A program made the translations under genes and the position numbers. The notes under the pieces were generated by a model. It did not search any database and was not told the DNA's origin. It saw nothing but the letters and a program-made list of their open reading frames with translations. This document shows positions 7,601 through 16,979 of a stretch of DNA of 64,000 nt, in pieces. Position 1 is the first letter of the stretch. Every line of letters begins with the position of its first letter. Source of the DNA: Lacrimispora xylanolytica (GTDB lineage Bacteria > Bacillota > Clostridia > Lachnospirales > Lachnospiraceae); assembly GCF_026723765.1 (NCBI RefSeq), contig NZ_CP113524.1:2031001-2095000 (forward strand), in the 5' to 3' direction.

Positions 7601-7636
7601 TTTTCCTCTATATTATAACGTAATATAAGAAGGAAA
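7601..7636. promoter_or_regulatory. Imperfect dyad upstream of the AraC gene
   Basis: TATATTA/TAATATA (7609-7615 and 7621-7627) with outer arms TTTTCCT and AGGAAAA. It is a candidate operator in the 200-base gap before the AraC regulator; no clear -35/-10 pair was seen. Confidence 0.4.
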
Positions 7637-7642
7637 ACTACG

Positions 7643-7679
7643 AATTATCTGTCAGAATCCATAGATTCTACAGATAATT
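7643..7679. promoter_or_regulatory. Strong inverted repeat upstream of the AraC gene
   Basis: AATTATCTGT...ACAGATAATT with inner AGAATC/GATTCT gives a 16-bp near-perfect stem around CATA. There is no T-run on either side, so it is more likely an operator or mRNA leader structure than a terminator. Confidence 0.5.
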
Positions 7680-7727
7680 TGTTCATTTACACAATGGGAA
7701 GGTTATTTAACAGGAGCATAAAGGAAT

Positions 7728-8537
7728 ATGGAATTTATTATTAGCAGGACAAAGCGTTCCTTTGAATTTAACATGGCAGCCAGTCACTGGCATCCATGTT
7801 ATGAGCTGTTCTATCTGGTATCAGGACATTGTAGAATCATTATCAATCATACACTTTATTACATTGAGCCTGGGGATCTGATACTGATTGCTCCAGGCGA
7901 AATCCACCGGACGACCCATTACTCCAGTCCAGTCAATGAACGGATTACTTTAAGCTTTGACAGAGAATATTTGGAGCCCTTTATAAAACAATGTGGGAAT
8001 GAATTGGCGGATTATGTGTTTCGAAGTTCCAAGGTTTCCATACCGGCAGGCAGACAAGCCTTTGCAGAAGAACTAATCAAGAAGATGGAATATGAGGCGG
8101 CAGGTCAGGATGGGTATTCCCGTTTTATGATGCATAATTACCTGTACGAATTCCTTGTTTTCTTATCAAGATGCCAGGAGACGAAACCGGAGCCAGTAAA
8201 GCTTGGAGTAGCAGAGAAAGCCATCGAAGAAGCGGCAGAATATATTTACAATCATTATTCCAGCCAGATCACACTGGAAGAGGTGGCAGACAGAATCCAT
8301 ATGAGCCCCGCTTATTTTTCCAGAAAATTCAAGGCAGTCACTGGATTTGGATATAAGGAATATCTGACAAATATCAGAATTCGGGAGGCTTCGGAGCTTC
8401 TTTTGAACACCTCCAAATCCATCACAGAGATTGCTGTGGAATGCGGATTTGGAGATGGAAATTACTTTGGAGATGCATTTAAGAAGATAAAAGGCGTTGC
8501 ACCAAGAGCTTATAGAAACATGCAGGGGATGATATAA
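7728..8537 (+). CDS. AraC family transcriptional regulator with cupin sensor
   Basis: 269 aa. Residues 15-100 are an AraC-type cupin: HWHPCYELFYLVSGH, then Y.I.PGDLILIAPGEIHRT. The C-terminal 100 residues hold two helix-turn-helix units, ITLEEVADRIHMSPAYFSRK and SITEIAVECGFGDGNYFGDA, closed by the family signature for DNA binding. This is a ligand-responsive activator, usually of sugar uptake or metabolism genes. No target operon is adjacent: the next gene is on the opposite strand, ending one base away. Autoregulation through the dyads at 7601-7679 is possible. Confidence 0.92.
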   Translation: MEFIISRTKRSFEFNMAASHWHPCYELFYLVSGHCRIIINHTLYYIEPGDLILIAPGEIHRTTHYSSPVNERITLSFDREYLEPFIKQCGNELADYVFRSSKVSIPAGRQAFAEELIKKMEYEAAGQDGYSRFMMHNYLYEFLVFLSRCQETKPEPVKLGVAEKAIEEAAEYIYNHYSSQITLEEVADRIHMSPAYFSRKFKAVTGFGYKEYLTNIRIREASELLLNTSKSITEIAVECGFGDGNYFGDAFKKIKGVAPRAYRNMQGMI

Positions 8538-8538
8538 T

Positions 8539-9633
8539 CTACCGGCCAAGGACATCTAATACGTGGCTGATATAAAGGCTTGACTTTTGTTCATCCTGAA
8601 ACAAATTCATGTGGAAAGGAACGTAGGTAATCTTATCTTTGTGCTCCATCTGAAGACATGGGGACCATAAGGGAGAAAATTGAGGAAGATATAGACCAGT
8701 CTGGCGGGTATAGCAGGTTTTGGCAGTTGCCTTTTTTCTGGCCTCTTTATCAACGTACTCGGCAACACTTTTATGTATGGCTTTATCCTCGTAAATCAGA
8801 TAATAGTAATTTTTATAATCCGGGTAAAAATACTTTAGTTCTCCTTCAAATAAGTCCACGGTAATACTTAGAAGTTCTCCTTCTGCCTCCAGACTAAATA
8901 CAGAATTGGATCTTTGAAAGCCTGTTGGGACAGAAAACCCATTTTTACAGACCAGCTTAAGGGACTGATGCTCCCGTCCAAAGATATCCGGCTGGCTTAT
9001 AAGCTCCTGATTCTCCAGATGAAATTTATGTTCCAGAAAATCCGGATAGCTTAATATGGGAAGAATCAGGGGCATGCCCTTTAAATCATCCTCATTATGA
9101 AGAATCAGCAGATCAAATAAAAATGATTCATGGGTCATTAAATAATCTTTGTATACCTCAATCAACTGTCCCCCGGAATATAGGTCCTCTCGCTGAATCT
9201 TTAAAAAAGCTTCGATTGCTTTCTGCTTCATGCTTGTCAGCCCAAGGAGTTCCCGGTAAGGGCGTATCTTCCTATAAATATCAAAGCTGTCTACGTGAGA
9301 AAAATCATAGGGCAGTCCGTAGGCTCGGCAGCGCTTTAACAGATATGGCAGATCAAAGCCATCTCCATTAAAATGAATCACTTTGGAAAAGCCTTTTAAA
9401 AACTCAAAAAAGGTGTGAAGGAGCTCCTGCTCCGCTTCCAGAGTATCAGCGAACCACTGAACTAAATTCCAGCAGCCTTTCTCATAATAGACGCAGCCAA
9501 TCAAATATAGGGTGGAGTATTCTCCGGAAAAACCGGTTGTTTCTATATCAAAGAACAGAAGCTCCTCTTTCCTGCCGATTCTCTCAAGCGGATAAGTCTC
9601 CTGAAATTCTATGGTTTTATGTAGGGTAATCAT
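8539..9633 (-). CDS. RNase H-like exonuclease (YprB family)
   Basis: 364 aa from the ATG at 9633, chosen because AAAGGACGG precedes it; an in-frame ATG at 9726 would add 31 atypical residues lying over the ruvA promoter. The first 190 residues are a DnaQ/RNase H-like DEDD exonuclease domain: FFDIETTGFSGEYSTLYLIG (first Asp and Glu), HFNGDGFDLPYL (second Asp) and ILHNEDDLKGM (last Asp). The remainder is the YprB-type C-terminal region. Predicted 3'-5' nuclease on nucleic acid, exact role unknown. It converges on the AraC gene and diverges from ruvAB, as expected for a DNA or RNA maintenance neighbour. Confidence 0.85.
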   Translation of the reverse strand: MITLHKTIEFQETYPLERIGRKEELLFFDIETTGFSGEYSTLYLIGCVYYEKGCWNLVQWFADTLEAEQELLHTFFEFLKGFSKVIHFNGDGFDLPYLLKRCRAYGLPYDFSHVDSFDIYRKIRPYRELLGLTSMKQKAIEAFLKIQREDLYSGGQLIEVYKDYLMTHESFLFDLLILHNEDDLKGMPLILPILSYPDFLEHKFHLENQELISQPDIFGREHQSLKLVCKNGFSVPTGFQRSNSVFSLEAEGELLSITVDLFEGELKYFYPDYKNYYYLIYEDKAIHKSVAEYVDKEARKKATAKTCYTRQTGLYLPQFSPLWSPCLQMEHKDKITYVPFHMNLFQDEQKSSLYISHVLDVLGR

Positions 9634-9720
9634 AAATGATGCCGTCCTTTCTTTCACCAATATTATAGCGGAATGCCGCCTGTCCGTCAACGAAAACAGA
9701 ATATTTGTTCGATGATACCC

Positions 9721-9749
9721 TTGCATAACAACAGACCTTATGCTATGAT
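9721..9749 (+). promoter_or_regulatory. Promoter of the ruvAB-zapA group
   Basis: TTGCAT (9721-9726), 17-bp spacer, TATGAT (9744-9749), 46 bp before the TTG start of ruvA. Confidence 0.65.
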
Positions 9750-9795
9750 AAAAACATTAATTACGAATACAGGAGCCAAAAGGAGACAGACAGAT

Positions 9796-10401
9796 TTGAT
9801 ATCTTATGTAAAAGGACCGCTTGTGGAGTTGTTTGAGGATACGGTAGTGATAGAATGCGGGAACATGGGCTACGAAGTACACGTTCCAGTATCCGTACTT
9901 CAAAAACTACCTGGAATCGGCAAAGAAGTTAAGCTTTATACATATTTTCAGGTAAGAGAGGATGCGATGTGCTTATACGGCTTTTTAAGCCGCCAGGATC
10001 TGCAGATGTTCAAACAGCTCATAAGCGTCAACGGAATTGGGCCCAAGGGAGCCTTAGGAGTACTCTCAGCACTGTCTCCTGATGATTTAAGAAGAGCCAT
10101 TGTATGCGGAGATGCCAAGGCAATTTCCAAGGCACCAGGTGTGGGAGCAAAGACAGCTCAGAGAATTATCCTTGATTTAAAGGACAAGGTGGATATGGCA
10201 GATGTGCTACCGGTGTTTGCTGAAACCATCAATGATTCTGCATCTCTTGGCGAAGTGGCCGGGGAAGCCATAGAAGCCCTTACTGCTCTTGGCTATACGG
10301 CGTCGGAAGCGGGACGGGCTGTGAAAAAAGTGGAACTAACAGAATCCATGACAGCAGAAGATGTGCTTAAGGCATCCTTAAAACATTTGGCTTTTCTATA
10401 A
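9796..10401 (+). CDS. ruvA: Holliday junction branch migration protein RuvA (TTG start)
   Basis: 201 aa when started at TTG 9796-9798, with AGGAG (9781-9785) upstream; the product then begins MISYVKGPLVELFEDTVVIE, the normal RuvA N-terminus and normal length. An ATG further upstream at 9673 would lie before the promoter and is rejected. Visible domains are the N-terminal OB fold, two helix-hairpin-helix motifs (INGIGPKGALGVLS and APGVGAKTAQRIIL) and the C-terminal RuvB-binding domain (ALTALGYTASEAGRAVKKV). It binds four-way junctions and loads RuvB, encoded 20 bp downstream. Confidence 0.95.
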   Translation: MISYVKGPLVELFEDTVVIECGNMGYEVHVPVSVLQKLPGIGKEVKLYTYFQVREDAMCLYGFLSRQDLQMFKQLISVNGIGPKGALGVLSALSPDDLRRAIVCGDAKAISKAPGVGAKTAQRIILDLKDKVDMADVLPVFAETINDSASLGEVAGEAIEALTALGYTASEAGRAVKKVELTESMTAEDVLKASLKHLAFL

Positions 10402-10421
10402 AATGACGGGTAAAGTATAAG

Positions 10422-11420
10422 ATGGAACGAAGAATTATAACCACAGAGATAACGGAAGAAGACAAGCAGATCGAGCCGAACTTAAGGCCTGGGAGTCTGA
10501 ATGAATATATTGGACAGGAAAAAATCCGAAACAATCTGAAAGTGTATATTGAGGCCGCCAAAGCCAGAGGGGAATCTTTGGATCACGTGTTATTCTACGG
10601 ACCTCCTGGTCTTGGTAAGACCACTCTTTCCGGCATCATTGCCAATGAGATGGGGGTGAATATGAAGGTGACCTCAGGTCCGGCCATTGAAAAGCCAGGA
10701 GAGATTGCAGCTATTTTAAATAATCTCCAGGAAGGCGATGTGCTGTTCGTAGATGAGATTCACCGGCTGAACCGGCAGGTGGAAGAGGTTCTATACCCGG
10801 CTATGGAGGACTTTGCCATTGATATTATGCTGGGAAAAGATTCTGCAGCAAGATCCATAAGACTGGATCTGCCAAGATTTACTCTGGTAGGAGCAACCAC
10901 AAGAGCGGGACTTTTAACAGCACCGCTGCGGGACCGTTTCGGTGTGGTTCAAAAGCTGGAGTTTTATACCCCTCAGGAGTTAAAGGTCATAGTCTGCCGT
11001 TCTGCCAGAGTTCTTAATGTTGAAATTGAGGAAGAGGGAGCAGCAGAGATCGCCAAACGTTCCAGAGGGACTCCCAGACTTGCAAACCGCCTTTTAAAGA
11101 GAGTCCGTGATTTTGCCCAGGTGAAATATGATGGTGTGATTACCAAAGAGGTGGCTGATTTTGCCCTCGATATCCTGGATGTGGATAAGTTTGGACTGGA
11201 TTACAATGACCGCGCCATCTTAACCACAATGATTGAGAAGTTTTCAGGAGGCCCGGTGGGCCTTGATACACTTGCAGCGGCTTTAGGGGAAGATGCAGGC
11301 ACGCTGGAAGATGTATACGAACCCTACCTTTTAATGAATGGGTTTTTAAACCGTACCTCAAGGGGACGGGTGGCAACGGAACGGGCTTATGAGCATCTTG
11401 GAATCTCTCTGGAACCATGA
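10422..11420 (+). CDS. ruvB: Holliday junction helicase RuvB
   Basis: 332 aa, full length. AAA+ motor with Walker [11 protein letters not shown] (about residues 62-71), Walker [10 protein letters not shown], sensor 1 GATTRAG, the arginine-finger region PLRDRFG, and the C-terminal winged helix ([17 protein letters not shown]). It drives branch migration with RuvA. It is co-transcribed after ruvA. As usual in Firmicutes no ruvC is present nearby; RecU or another resolvase would act. Confidence 0.97.
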   Translation: MERRIITTEITEEDKQIEPNLRPGSLNEYIGQEKIRNNLKVYIEAAKARGESLDHVLFYGPPGLGKTTLSGIIANEMGVNMKVTSGPAIEKPGEIAAILNNLQEGDVLFVDEIHRLNRQVEEVLYPAMEDFAIDIMLGKDSAARSIRLDLPRFTLVGATTRAGLLTAPLRDRFGVVQKLEFYTPQELKVIVCRSARVLNVEIEEEGAAEIAKRSRGTPRLANRLLKRVRDFAQVKYDGVITKEVADFALDILDVDKFGLDYNDRAILTTMIEKFSGGPVGLDTLAAALGEDAGTLEDVYEPYLLMNGFLNRTSRGRVATERAYEHLGISLEP

Positions 11421-11501
11421 CCTGCCTGAATTTTAGAACTTTCCTAACTTTATAAAGTGTGATATAGTAAAGAAAGAGCAAATGATAACAGGAGAAAAAA
11501 C

Positions 11502-11849
11502 ATGGATTCCAAACACAATACAGAAGTTTTAATAGATGGCAAAATTTATACATTAGCCGGAAGTGAAGAAGAGGGATACATTCAGCGCCTGGCAAGTTAT
11601 ATCAATGAGATGATCCTGACCCTAAAACGCCAGGAGGGATTTACAAAGCAAAGTGCAGAGTACCAGAATGTCATGATAGAGCTTAATATGGCGGATGATT
11701 ATTTTAAAGCCAGAGAGCAGATTGCCAGATTGGAACAGCAAAAGGCAGAGATGGAGAAGGAGACCTACAGCTTAAAGCATGAGCTGGTGGCGACTCAGAT
11801 GAAGCTTGAAGCAGCAAAGCACGAACTTTCAGAGGCAAAGAAGGAATAA
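11502..11849 (+). CDS. zapA: Cell division protein ZapA
   Basis: 115 aa. The N-terminal ZapA domain reads NTEVLIDGKIYTLAGSEEEG YIQRLASYIN in family style, with the following helix; residues 75-115 form a long charged coiled coil. ZapA bundles FtsZ filaments at midcell. An ACAGGAG box precedes the ATG. In many Lachnospiraceae zapA sits between ruvB and a U32 peptidase gene, exactly as here. A strong hairpin (11854-11890) follows within the operon. Confidence 0.9.
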   Translation: MDSKHNTEVLIDGKIYTLAGSEEEGYIQRLASYINEMILTLKRQEGFTKQSAEYQNVMIELNMADDYFKAREQIARLEQQKAEMEKETYSLKHELVATQMKLEAAKHELSEAKKE

Positions 11850-11853
11850 TTAC

Positions 11854-11890
11854 GAGGGGATGTTTTATGGCGCTGCCATGACATCCTCTC
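11854..11890 (+). terminator. Hairpin between zapA and the U32 gene
   Basis: GAGGGGATGT (11854-11863) pairs with ACATCCTCTC (11881-11890), with inner ATGGC/GCCAT and a short TTTC tail. Likely a partial terminator. Confidence 0.55.
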
Positions 11891-11921
11891 TTTCATCAAT
11901 AGAGGCAAACAGGAGGCATAT

Positions 11922-14102
11922 GTGAAAAAAGCAGTTGAGATCCTAGCTCCGGCAGGATCGTTTGAAAGCATGAAAGCAGCAGTTGCAGCAGGGGCTGATG
12001 CTGTATATATGGGGGGAAGCCGGTTTGGAGCGAGAGCGTTTGCGCAGAATCCGGAAGAGGACAAGCTATTAGAGGCAATAGACTATGTGCATCTTCACGG
12101 AAGAAAGCTCTATCTAACGGTCAATACACTCATGAAGGAACAGGAGATGGGAGATTTATTTGATTATCTTCTTCCTTATTACAGACAGGGACTTGATGCT
12201 GCGATTGTTCAGGATATGGGGGTATTTTCTTTTATTAAGGAGAATTTCCCGGATCTTGCCATTCATGCAAGCACACAGATGAGCACTACAGGAGCATATG
12301 GCGCCGGTATCTTAAAAGATTTGGGAGCCGAGAGAGTGGTCACTGCCAGGGAGATATCTCTGCGGGAAATCAAACAGATTCATGACAATGTGGATGTTGA
12401 GATTGAAAGCTTTGTTCATGGGGCTCTTTGCTACTGCTATTCGGGGCAATGTCTTTTCAGCAGTTTAATTGGTGGGCGAAGCGGCAACAGAGGAAGATGC
12501 GCCCAGACCTGTCGTCTGCCTTATGAGGTAAAAAAAGGCGGAAAGGTCATTGGAAAAAAAGAAGATCGTTACGTTTTAAGCCTTAAGGATTTAAGCACCC
12601 TCGATATTATTCCGGATATGATTGAAGCGGGTGTTTATTCCATGAAAATTGAAGGCAGAATGAAGAGCCCCAGGTATACAGCTGGAGTCGTAAGCATTTA
12701 CCGTAAATATACAGACCTGTATTTGAGCCAGGGACGGGAAGGATACCACATCAAAGAGGAAGACCGTAAGGCGCTTTTGGACTTATTTGACCGGGGCGGC
12801 CAGACTGATGGATATTACAAAAAGCATAATGGAAGGGACATGGTGGTATGGAAAGAAAAACCGTCCTTCCGGGAAGGCAATCAGGCATTGTTTGATTTCC
12901 TGGATGAAAATTATGTGGAAAAGCAGGTCAAAGAAGCGGTTCATGGACAGGCCTTTTTAGAAGAAGGACAGGCTGCATGTCTTTTACTGGAAGCCTGCGG
13001 ACATGAAGTTACGGTTACTGGTGATTTGGTTCAAAAGGCACAGAATCAGCCGATGACAGAGGAAAAGATAAAAAAACAGCTTGATAAGACAGGAAATACG
13101 CCTTTTTATTTTGAGAACCTTGAGATTCATGTGACAGGAAATTGCTTTCTTCCTGTTCAGTCCTTAAATGATCTTCGAAGAAGAGGTCTTGAGGAGATAG
13201 AAAAAGCGATATTAAGCCAGTATAGAAGGGAAGACCGGAAAGAGGCTGTAAAACAAGAAGGAACAACGAAGGCTGATCTTAAGTCAGGAGAAGATTGTAA
13301 GCTGACAGTATCCCTGGAACGGCCGGATTGTCTGGAAACCGCTGCCAATAGTCCGCGGGTAAGCCGCATCTATATCGATGCTGCGGAGTTTGAACCAGAA
13401 CGCTGGAAGTCTTATGTGGAGCTGTGTCATAAGAACGGGAAAGAATGCATGCTTACTATGCCTCATATTTTCAGGACAAGAGCAGAGCAGTTCTTAGATA
13501 AGTATAAAAAAGAGCTTAAAGAGGCTTCTTTTGACGGTTTTCTCATCCGTTCCCTGGAAGAGGTCGCATATTTAAAGCAAAAAGACATGGGCGGAAAGCT
13601 GATTTTTGATTTTGGTATGTATGGGATGAACAGCCGGGCTCAGGAGTTGTATTCGGATTTAGGAGCCGATGAGCTTACCTGGCCGGTAGAATTAAACAAC
13701 CGGGAACTGGGAAAGCTAAGTGTTCCGGGAGAACTTCTGGTATACGGGCGATTACCCATGATGGTAACGGCACAGTGTATCCATCAGGGTGTGGAGCAAT
13801 GTGATAAAATTCCAGGAGTTCTTATGATGAAGGATCGTATGGGAAAAGAATTTCCCGTTAGAAACCATTGTACCTTCTGCTATAATACGATTTATAATTC
13901 CGCTCCAGTATCTCTCCATGGCTTTGACGAGGGAATTAAGTCACTGGCTCCGTCCTCTTTGAGACTTCAGTTTACAACCGAGGATAAGGAGCAGACAAAA
14001 GCAGTGATCCAGTATTATTTGGGAGAATTTTATCAGGGAGAGAAACGAGAACTTCCTTTTGAAGAATTTACACGAGGTCATTTTAAGCGCGGCGTAGAGT
14101 AG
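11922..14102 (+). CDS. U32 family protein (RlhA/YdcP-type RNA hydroxylase candidate)
   Basis: 726 aa with a GTG start (11922) behind AGGAGG. The N-terminal U32 domain starts VEILAPAGSFESMKAAVAAG ADAVYMGG; the signature Cys cluster lies near residues 168-200 (GALCYCYSGQC, then GNRGRCAQTCRLPY), and a fourth Cys group CTFCYNT lies near the C-terminus. Length and the central DUF3656-like part match E. coli RlhA, which with prephenate-derived chemistry hydroxylates 23S rRNA; related TrhP acts on tRNA. U32 proteins are historically called peptidases, but RNA hydroxylation is the better supported role. It forms a group with the FtsW-type gene 7 bp downstream. Confidence 0.85.
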   Translation: MKKAVEILAPAGSFESMKAAVAAGADAVYMGGSRFGARAFAQNPEEDKLLEAIDYVHLHGRKLYLTVNTLMKEQEMGDLFDYLLPYYRQGLDAAIVQDMGVFSFIKENFPDLAIHASTQMSTTGAYGAGILKDLGAERVVTAREISLREIKQIHDNVDVEIESFVHGALCYCYSGQCLFSSLIGGRSGNRGRCAQTCRLPYEVKKGGKVIGKKEDRYVLSLKDLSTLDIIPDMIEAGVYSMKIEGRMKSPRYTAGVVSIYRKYTDLYLSQGREGYHIKEEDRKALLDLFDRGGQTDGYYKKHNGRDMVVWKEKPSFREGNQALFDFLDENYVEKQVKEAVHGQAFLEEGQAACLLLEACGHEVTVTGDLVQKAQNQPMTEEKIKKQLDKTGNTPFYFENLEIHVTGNCFLPVQSLNDLRRRGLEEIEKAILSQYRREDRKEAVKQEGTTKADLKSGEDCKLTVSLERPDCLETAANSPRVSRIYIDAAEFEPERWKSYVELCHKNGKECMLTMPHIFRTRAEQFLDKYKKELKEASFDGFLIRSLEEVAYLKQKDMGGKLIFDFGMYGMNSRAQELYSDLGADELTWPVELNNRELGKLSVPGELLVYGRLPMMVTAQCIHQGVEQCDKIPGVLMMKDRMGKEFPVRNHCTFCYNTIYNSAPVSLHGFDEGIKSLAPSSLRLQFTTEDKEQTKAVIQYYLGEFYQGEKRELPFEEFTRGHFKRGVE

Positions 14103-14109
14103 GTGATAT

Positions 14110-15429
14110 ATGATTAATCTAATAATCGATGTGTCAAGATATCTGATGATACTATTGATCGCACTGTATACATTTTTAAACTTTCATATTTTTTCCGCAA
14201 AGGACGAACGCAAAAAAAAGAAAATCTGCAGGCGCCAGAATTTCTCCATGTTTCTGATTCATTTGCTGGCTTATGTTATCACTTGGTTTGAAACAAAGGA
14301 CGAGAGAATACTGGTATTTTATCTGGCTCAGGTTTTGTTCTTTTTGCTATATCTATTTTTGTATCGGTTGTTTTACAGAAATGTATCCAGGCTTTTGGTA
14401 AACAATATGTGCATGCTTCTGGCTGTGGGCTTTATCATGCTCACAAGGCTTTCCTTTGACCGGGCGATGAAGCAGTTTGTAATTGTCGTGGCGGCAGCTG
14501 TGATCACCTGGATTATACCATTTGTCATCGACCGGGTATGGCAGCTAAGTCGGATTCCCTGGATTTACGGCATCGGAGGTATTATTCTTCTGGGAATTGT
14601 ATGCATCGCAGGTACCAGCAGCTTTGGAGCCCAGCTCTCACTTGGGGTGGGAGATTTTTCCATTCAGCCCTCAGAGTTTGTAAAAATAAGCTATGTATTT
14701 TTTATTGCCACTATGTTTTACCGGTCTACCGATTTTAAGACCGTGATGACTGTGTCAGCAGTAGCTTCTATTCATGTTTTGATTCTTGTCATTTCAAAGG
14801 ATCTGGGAAGTGCCCTGATTTTCTTTGTGGCATATGTGTTCATGCTTTTTGTTGCCACTGGAAAATGGCTCTACCTTCTGGCTGGAATCGGAGGCGGTTC
14901 TGTGGCCTCCCTGCTGGCCTATCAGATATTTGGCCACGTTCGGACAAGAGTCATGGCATGGCTGAATCCCTGGTCTGACATAGCGGGAAAAGGTTATCAG
15001 ATTACCCAGTCTCTGTTTGCAATTGGAACCGGTGGCTGGTTCGGTATGGGGCTTTATCGGGGAATGCCAAGAAAAATTCCTGTAGTGGAAAAGGATTTTA
15101 TATTCTCTGCCATATCCGAAGAACTGGGAGCTGTATTTGCCTTATGCATCCTGTTAATCTGTCTTGGATGCTTTTTGCAGTTTATGATGATCGCCAGTAA
15201 GATGCAGGCAGTGTTTTATAAGCTGATTGCATTTGGGCTGGGAACCATCTATATTTTCCAGGTGTTTTTGACTGTAGGTGGAGTGACAAAGTTTATCCCC
15301 TCTACAGGTGTGACACTGCCCCTAGTCAGCTATGGAGGAAGCTCCATTTTAAGTACATTTATTATCTTTGGTATCATCCAGGGACTTTATATTTTGAAAC
15401 GCAATGAAGAGGAAGAAGATGAAGAGTAA
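14110..15429 (+). CDS. FtsW/RodA/SpoVE family peptidoglycan glycosyltransferase
   Basis: 439 aa, about ten membrane helices. Characteristic SEDS stretches: SIQPSEFVKISYVFF, ISKDLGSALIFFVAYVFMLF, GYQITQSLFAIGTGGWFGMG, and the C-terminal FIPSTGVTLPLVSYGGSSI. SEDS proteins polymerise lipid II in the membrane with a partner class B PBP; the next gene, overlapping by 11 nt, encodes that partner. The unusually long hydrophilic-hydrophobic N-terminal extension (about 150 residues before the SEDS core) resembles actinobacterial and clostridial RodA paralogues. Which process it serves (division, elongation or sporulation) cannot be decided here. Confidence 0.92.
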   Translation: MINLIIDVSRYLMILLIALYTFLNFHIFSAKDERKKKKICRRQNFSMFLIHLLAYVITWFETKDERILVFYLAQVLFFLLYLFLYRLFYRNVSRLLVNNMCMLLAVGFIMLTRLSFDRAMKQFVIVVAAAVITWIIPFVIDRVWQLSRIPWIYGIGGIILLGIVCIAGTSSFGAQLSLGVGDFSIQPSEFVKISYVFFIATMFYRSTDFKTVMTVSAVASIHVLILVISKDLGSALIFFVAYVFMLFVATGKWLYLLAGIGGGSVASLLAYQIFGHVRTRVMAWLNPWSDIAGKGYQITQSLFAIGTGGWFGMGLYRGMPRKIPVVEKDFIFSAISEELGAVFALCILLICLGCFLQFMMIASKMQAVFYKLIAFGLGTIYIFQVFLTVGGVTKFIPSTGVTLPLVSYGGSSILSTFIIFGIIQGLYILKRNEEEEDEE

Positions 15430-16843
15430 TCCAAATCCAAAAGCAAATCGTCATATGCTCATACTCACCTATGGAATTGTTCTCCTGTTTGCAGGGCTTT
15501 CTGCTTATTATGGTTACTTTCTTTTTGCGAAAAGTGATGCTGTGATTAACAATTCCTATAATGCAAGACTTGACAGCTTTGCCGACCGGGTGGTCAGAGG
15601 TGAGATACGAAGCAGTGATGGAAGGGTACTTGCCCAGACCAATGTAGATGGGGAAGGAAATGAATCCAGATTTTATCCTTATGATTCTCTCTTTTCTCAT
15701 GTGGTGGGATATTCCACCAATGGAAAGACAGGACTTGAGGCTCTTTCTAACTTTTACCTGCTTACCAGCCATGTAAATATGCTGGAACAGGTCTTTAATG
15801 AATTGTCTTCTGTGAAGAACAAGGGAGATAATGTAGTCACTACCCTTGATTTAGATATCCAGAAGGCTGCTTATGATGCACTGGGTAAGAGAAACGGAGC
15901 TGTGGTCGTCATGGAGCCGGATACAGGAAAGATTCTGGCCATGGTATCAAAGCCGGATTATAATCCCAATACACTGCTTGCAGACTGGAATCATCTGGTA
16001 GCGGAAGAGAATACCTCTGGTCAGCTGTTAAACCGTGCCACCCAGGGGCTGTATCCGCCTGGATCTACCTTTAAGGTGGTGACAGCTCTGGAATACATGA
16101 GGGAGAATCCGTCTAACTACGGAGATTATACCTTTGATTGTAACGGCGTATATAAAAATGGAGAATATTCCATTAAGTGTTACCATGGAACAGCACATGG
16201 ACACCAGAATCTGATTCAGGCATTTGCCAATTCCTGTAACGGTGCTTTTTCAAACCTGGGTCTTTCCCTGAATTTAAATAGCTTAAAGAATACCTCGGAA
16301 CAACTATTGTTTAATAAAGAACTGCCTCTGTCCATTCCCTACAGTAAAAGCTCTTATTCTATGGAAAGCGGAGCTGAAACCTGGCAGATTCTTCAGACAT
16401 CCATCGGTCAGGGCCAGACCCAGATCACTCCCATTCACAATGCCATGATGACTGCCGCCATAGCAAACGGTGGTACGCTTATGAAGCCATATTTGATTGA
16501 CCGTGTAGAAAGCGTGGGAGGAGATGTTGTAAAGAAGTTCATGCCTCAGTCCTACGGAAACCTAATGACCGCAGAGGAATCGGCGGCATTGACCGAATAT
16601 ATGAAGGCCGTGGTGACAGACGGAACCGGCTCTGCCCTTCGTACCAAATCCTATACGGTAGCAGGAAAAACAGGTTCTGCAGAATTTGAAAAAGCGAAAG
16701 AAACACACGCGTGGTTCATCGGATTTGCTCCGGTGGAGCACCCAAAAGTAGTGATCAGCGTAATCGTAGAAGAAGGCGGTTCCGGCGGACAGGCAGCCGC
16801 ACCCATTGCCAGAGCTCTTTTTGACTTATATTTTTCCAGATGA
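15419..16843 (+). CDS. Class B penicillin-binding protein (transpeptidase)
   Basis: 474 aa from the ATG at 15419, preferred over 15404 because GAGGAAG lies 6 bases upstream of it; it overlaps the end of the SEDS gene by 11 nt. One N-terminal membrane anchor (about residues 14-34), a short pedestal, then the transpeptidase domain with all three motifs: PGSTFK (active Ser), SCN and KTGSAE. The length is close to the short PbpA class, without PASTA domains. It cross-links the glycan strands made by its SEDS partner on the outer membrane face. Confidence 0.92.
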   Translation: MKSNPNPKANRHMLILTYGIVLLFAGLSAYYGYFLFAKSDAVINNSYNARLDSFADRVVRGEIRSSDGRVLAQTNVDGEGNESRFYPYDSLFSHVVGYSTNGKTGLEALSNFYLLTSHVNMLEQVFNELSSVKNKGDNVVTTLDLDIQKAAYDALGKRNGAVVVMEPDTGKILAMVSKPDYNPNTLLADWNHLVAEENTSGQLLNRATQGLYPPGSTFKVVTALEYMRENPSNYGDYTFDCNGVYKNGEYSIKCYHGTAHGHQNLIQAFANSCNGAFSNLGLSLNLNSLKNTSEQLLFNKELPLSIPYSKSSYSMESGAETWQILQTSIGQGQTQITPIHNAMMTAAIANGGTLMKPYLIDRVESVGGDVVKKFMPQSYGNLMTAEESAALTEYMKAVVTDGTGSALRTKSYTVAGKTGSAEFEKAKETHAWFIGFAPVEHPKVVISVIVEEGGSGGQAAAPIARALFDLYFSR

Positions 16844-16879
16844 TGCAAGATATGATATATGGTTTTGAAGATTACAGAC

Positions 16880-16908
16880 TTGCATAAGAGGTGAAAAAGA
16901 GGTATACT
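16880..16908 (+). promoter_or_regulatory. Promoter of the Nudix gene
   Basis: TTGCAT (16880-16885), 17-bp spacer, TATACT (16903-16908). Confidence 0.65.
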
Positions 16909-16979
16909 ATAGCCAGTCTGTGAGACACACCAAAATCGGAAATTTTTATAGATGTCCGGTTCACTCTGGAGGAATTGCA

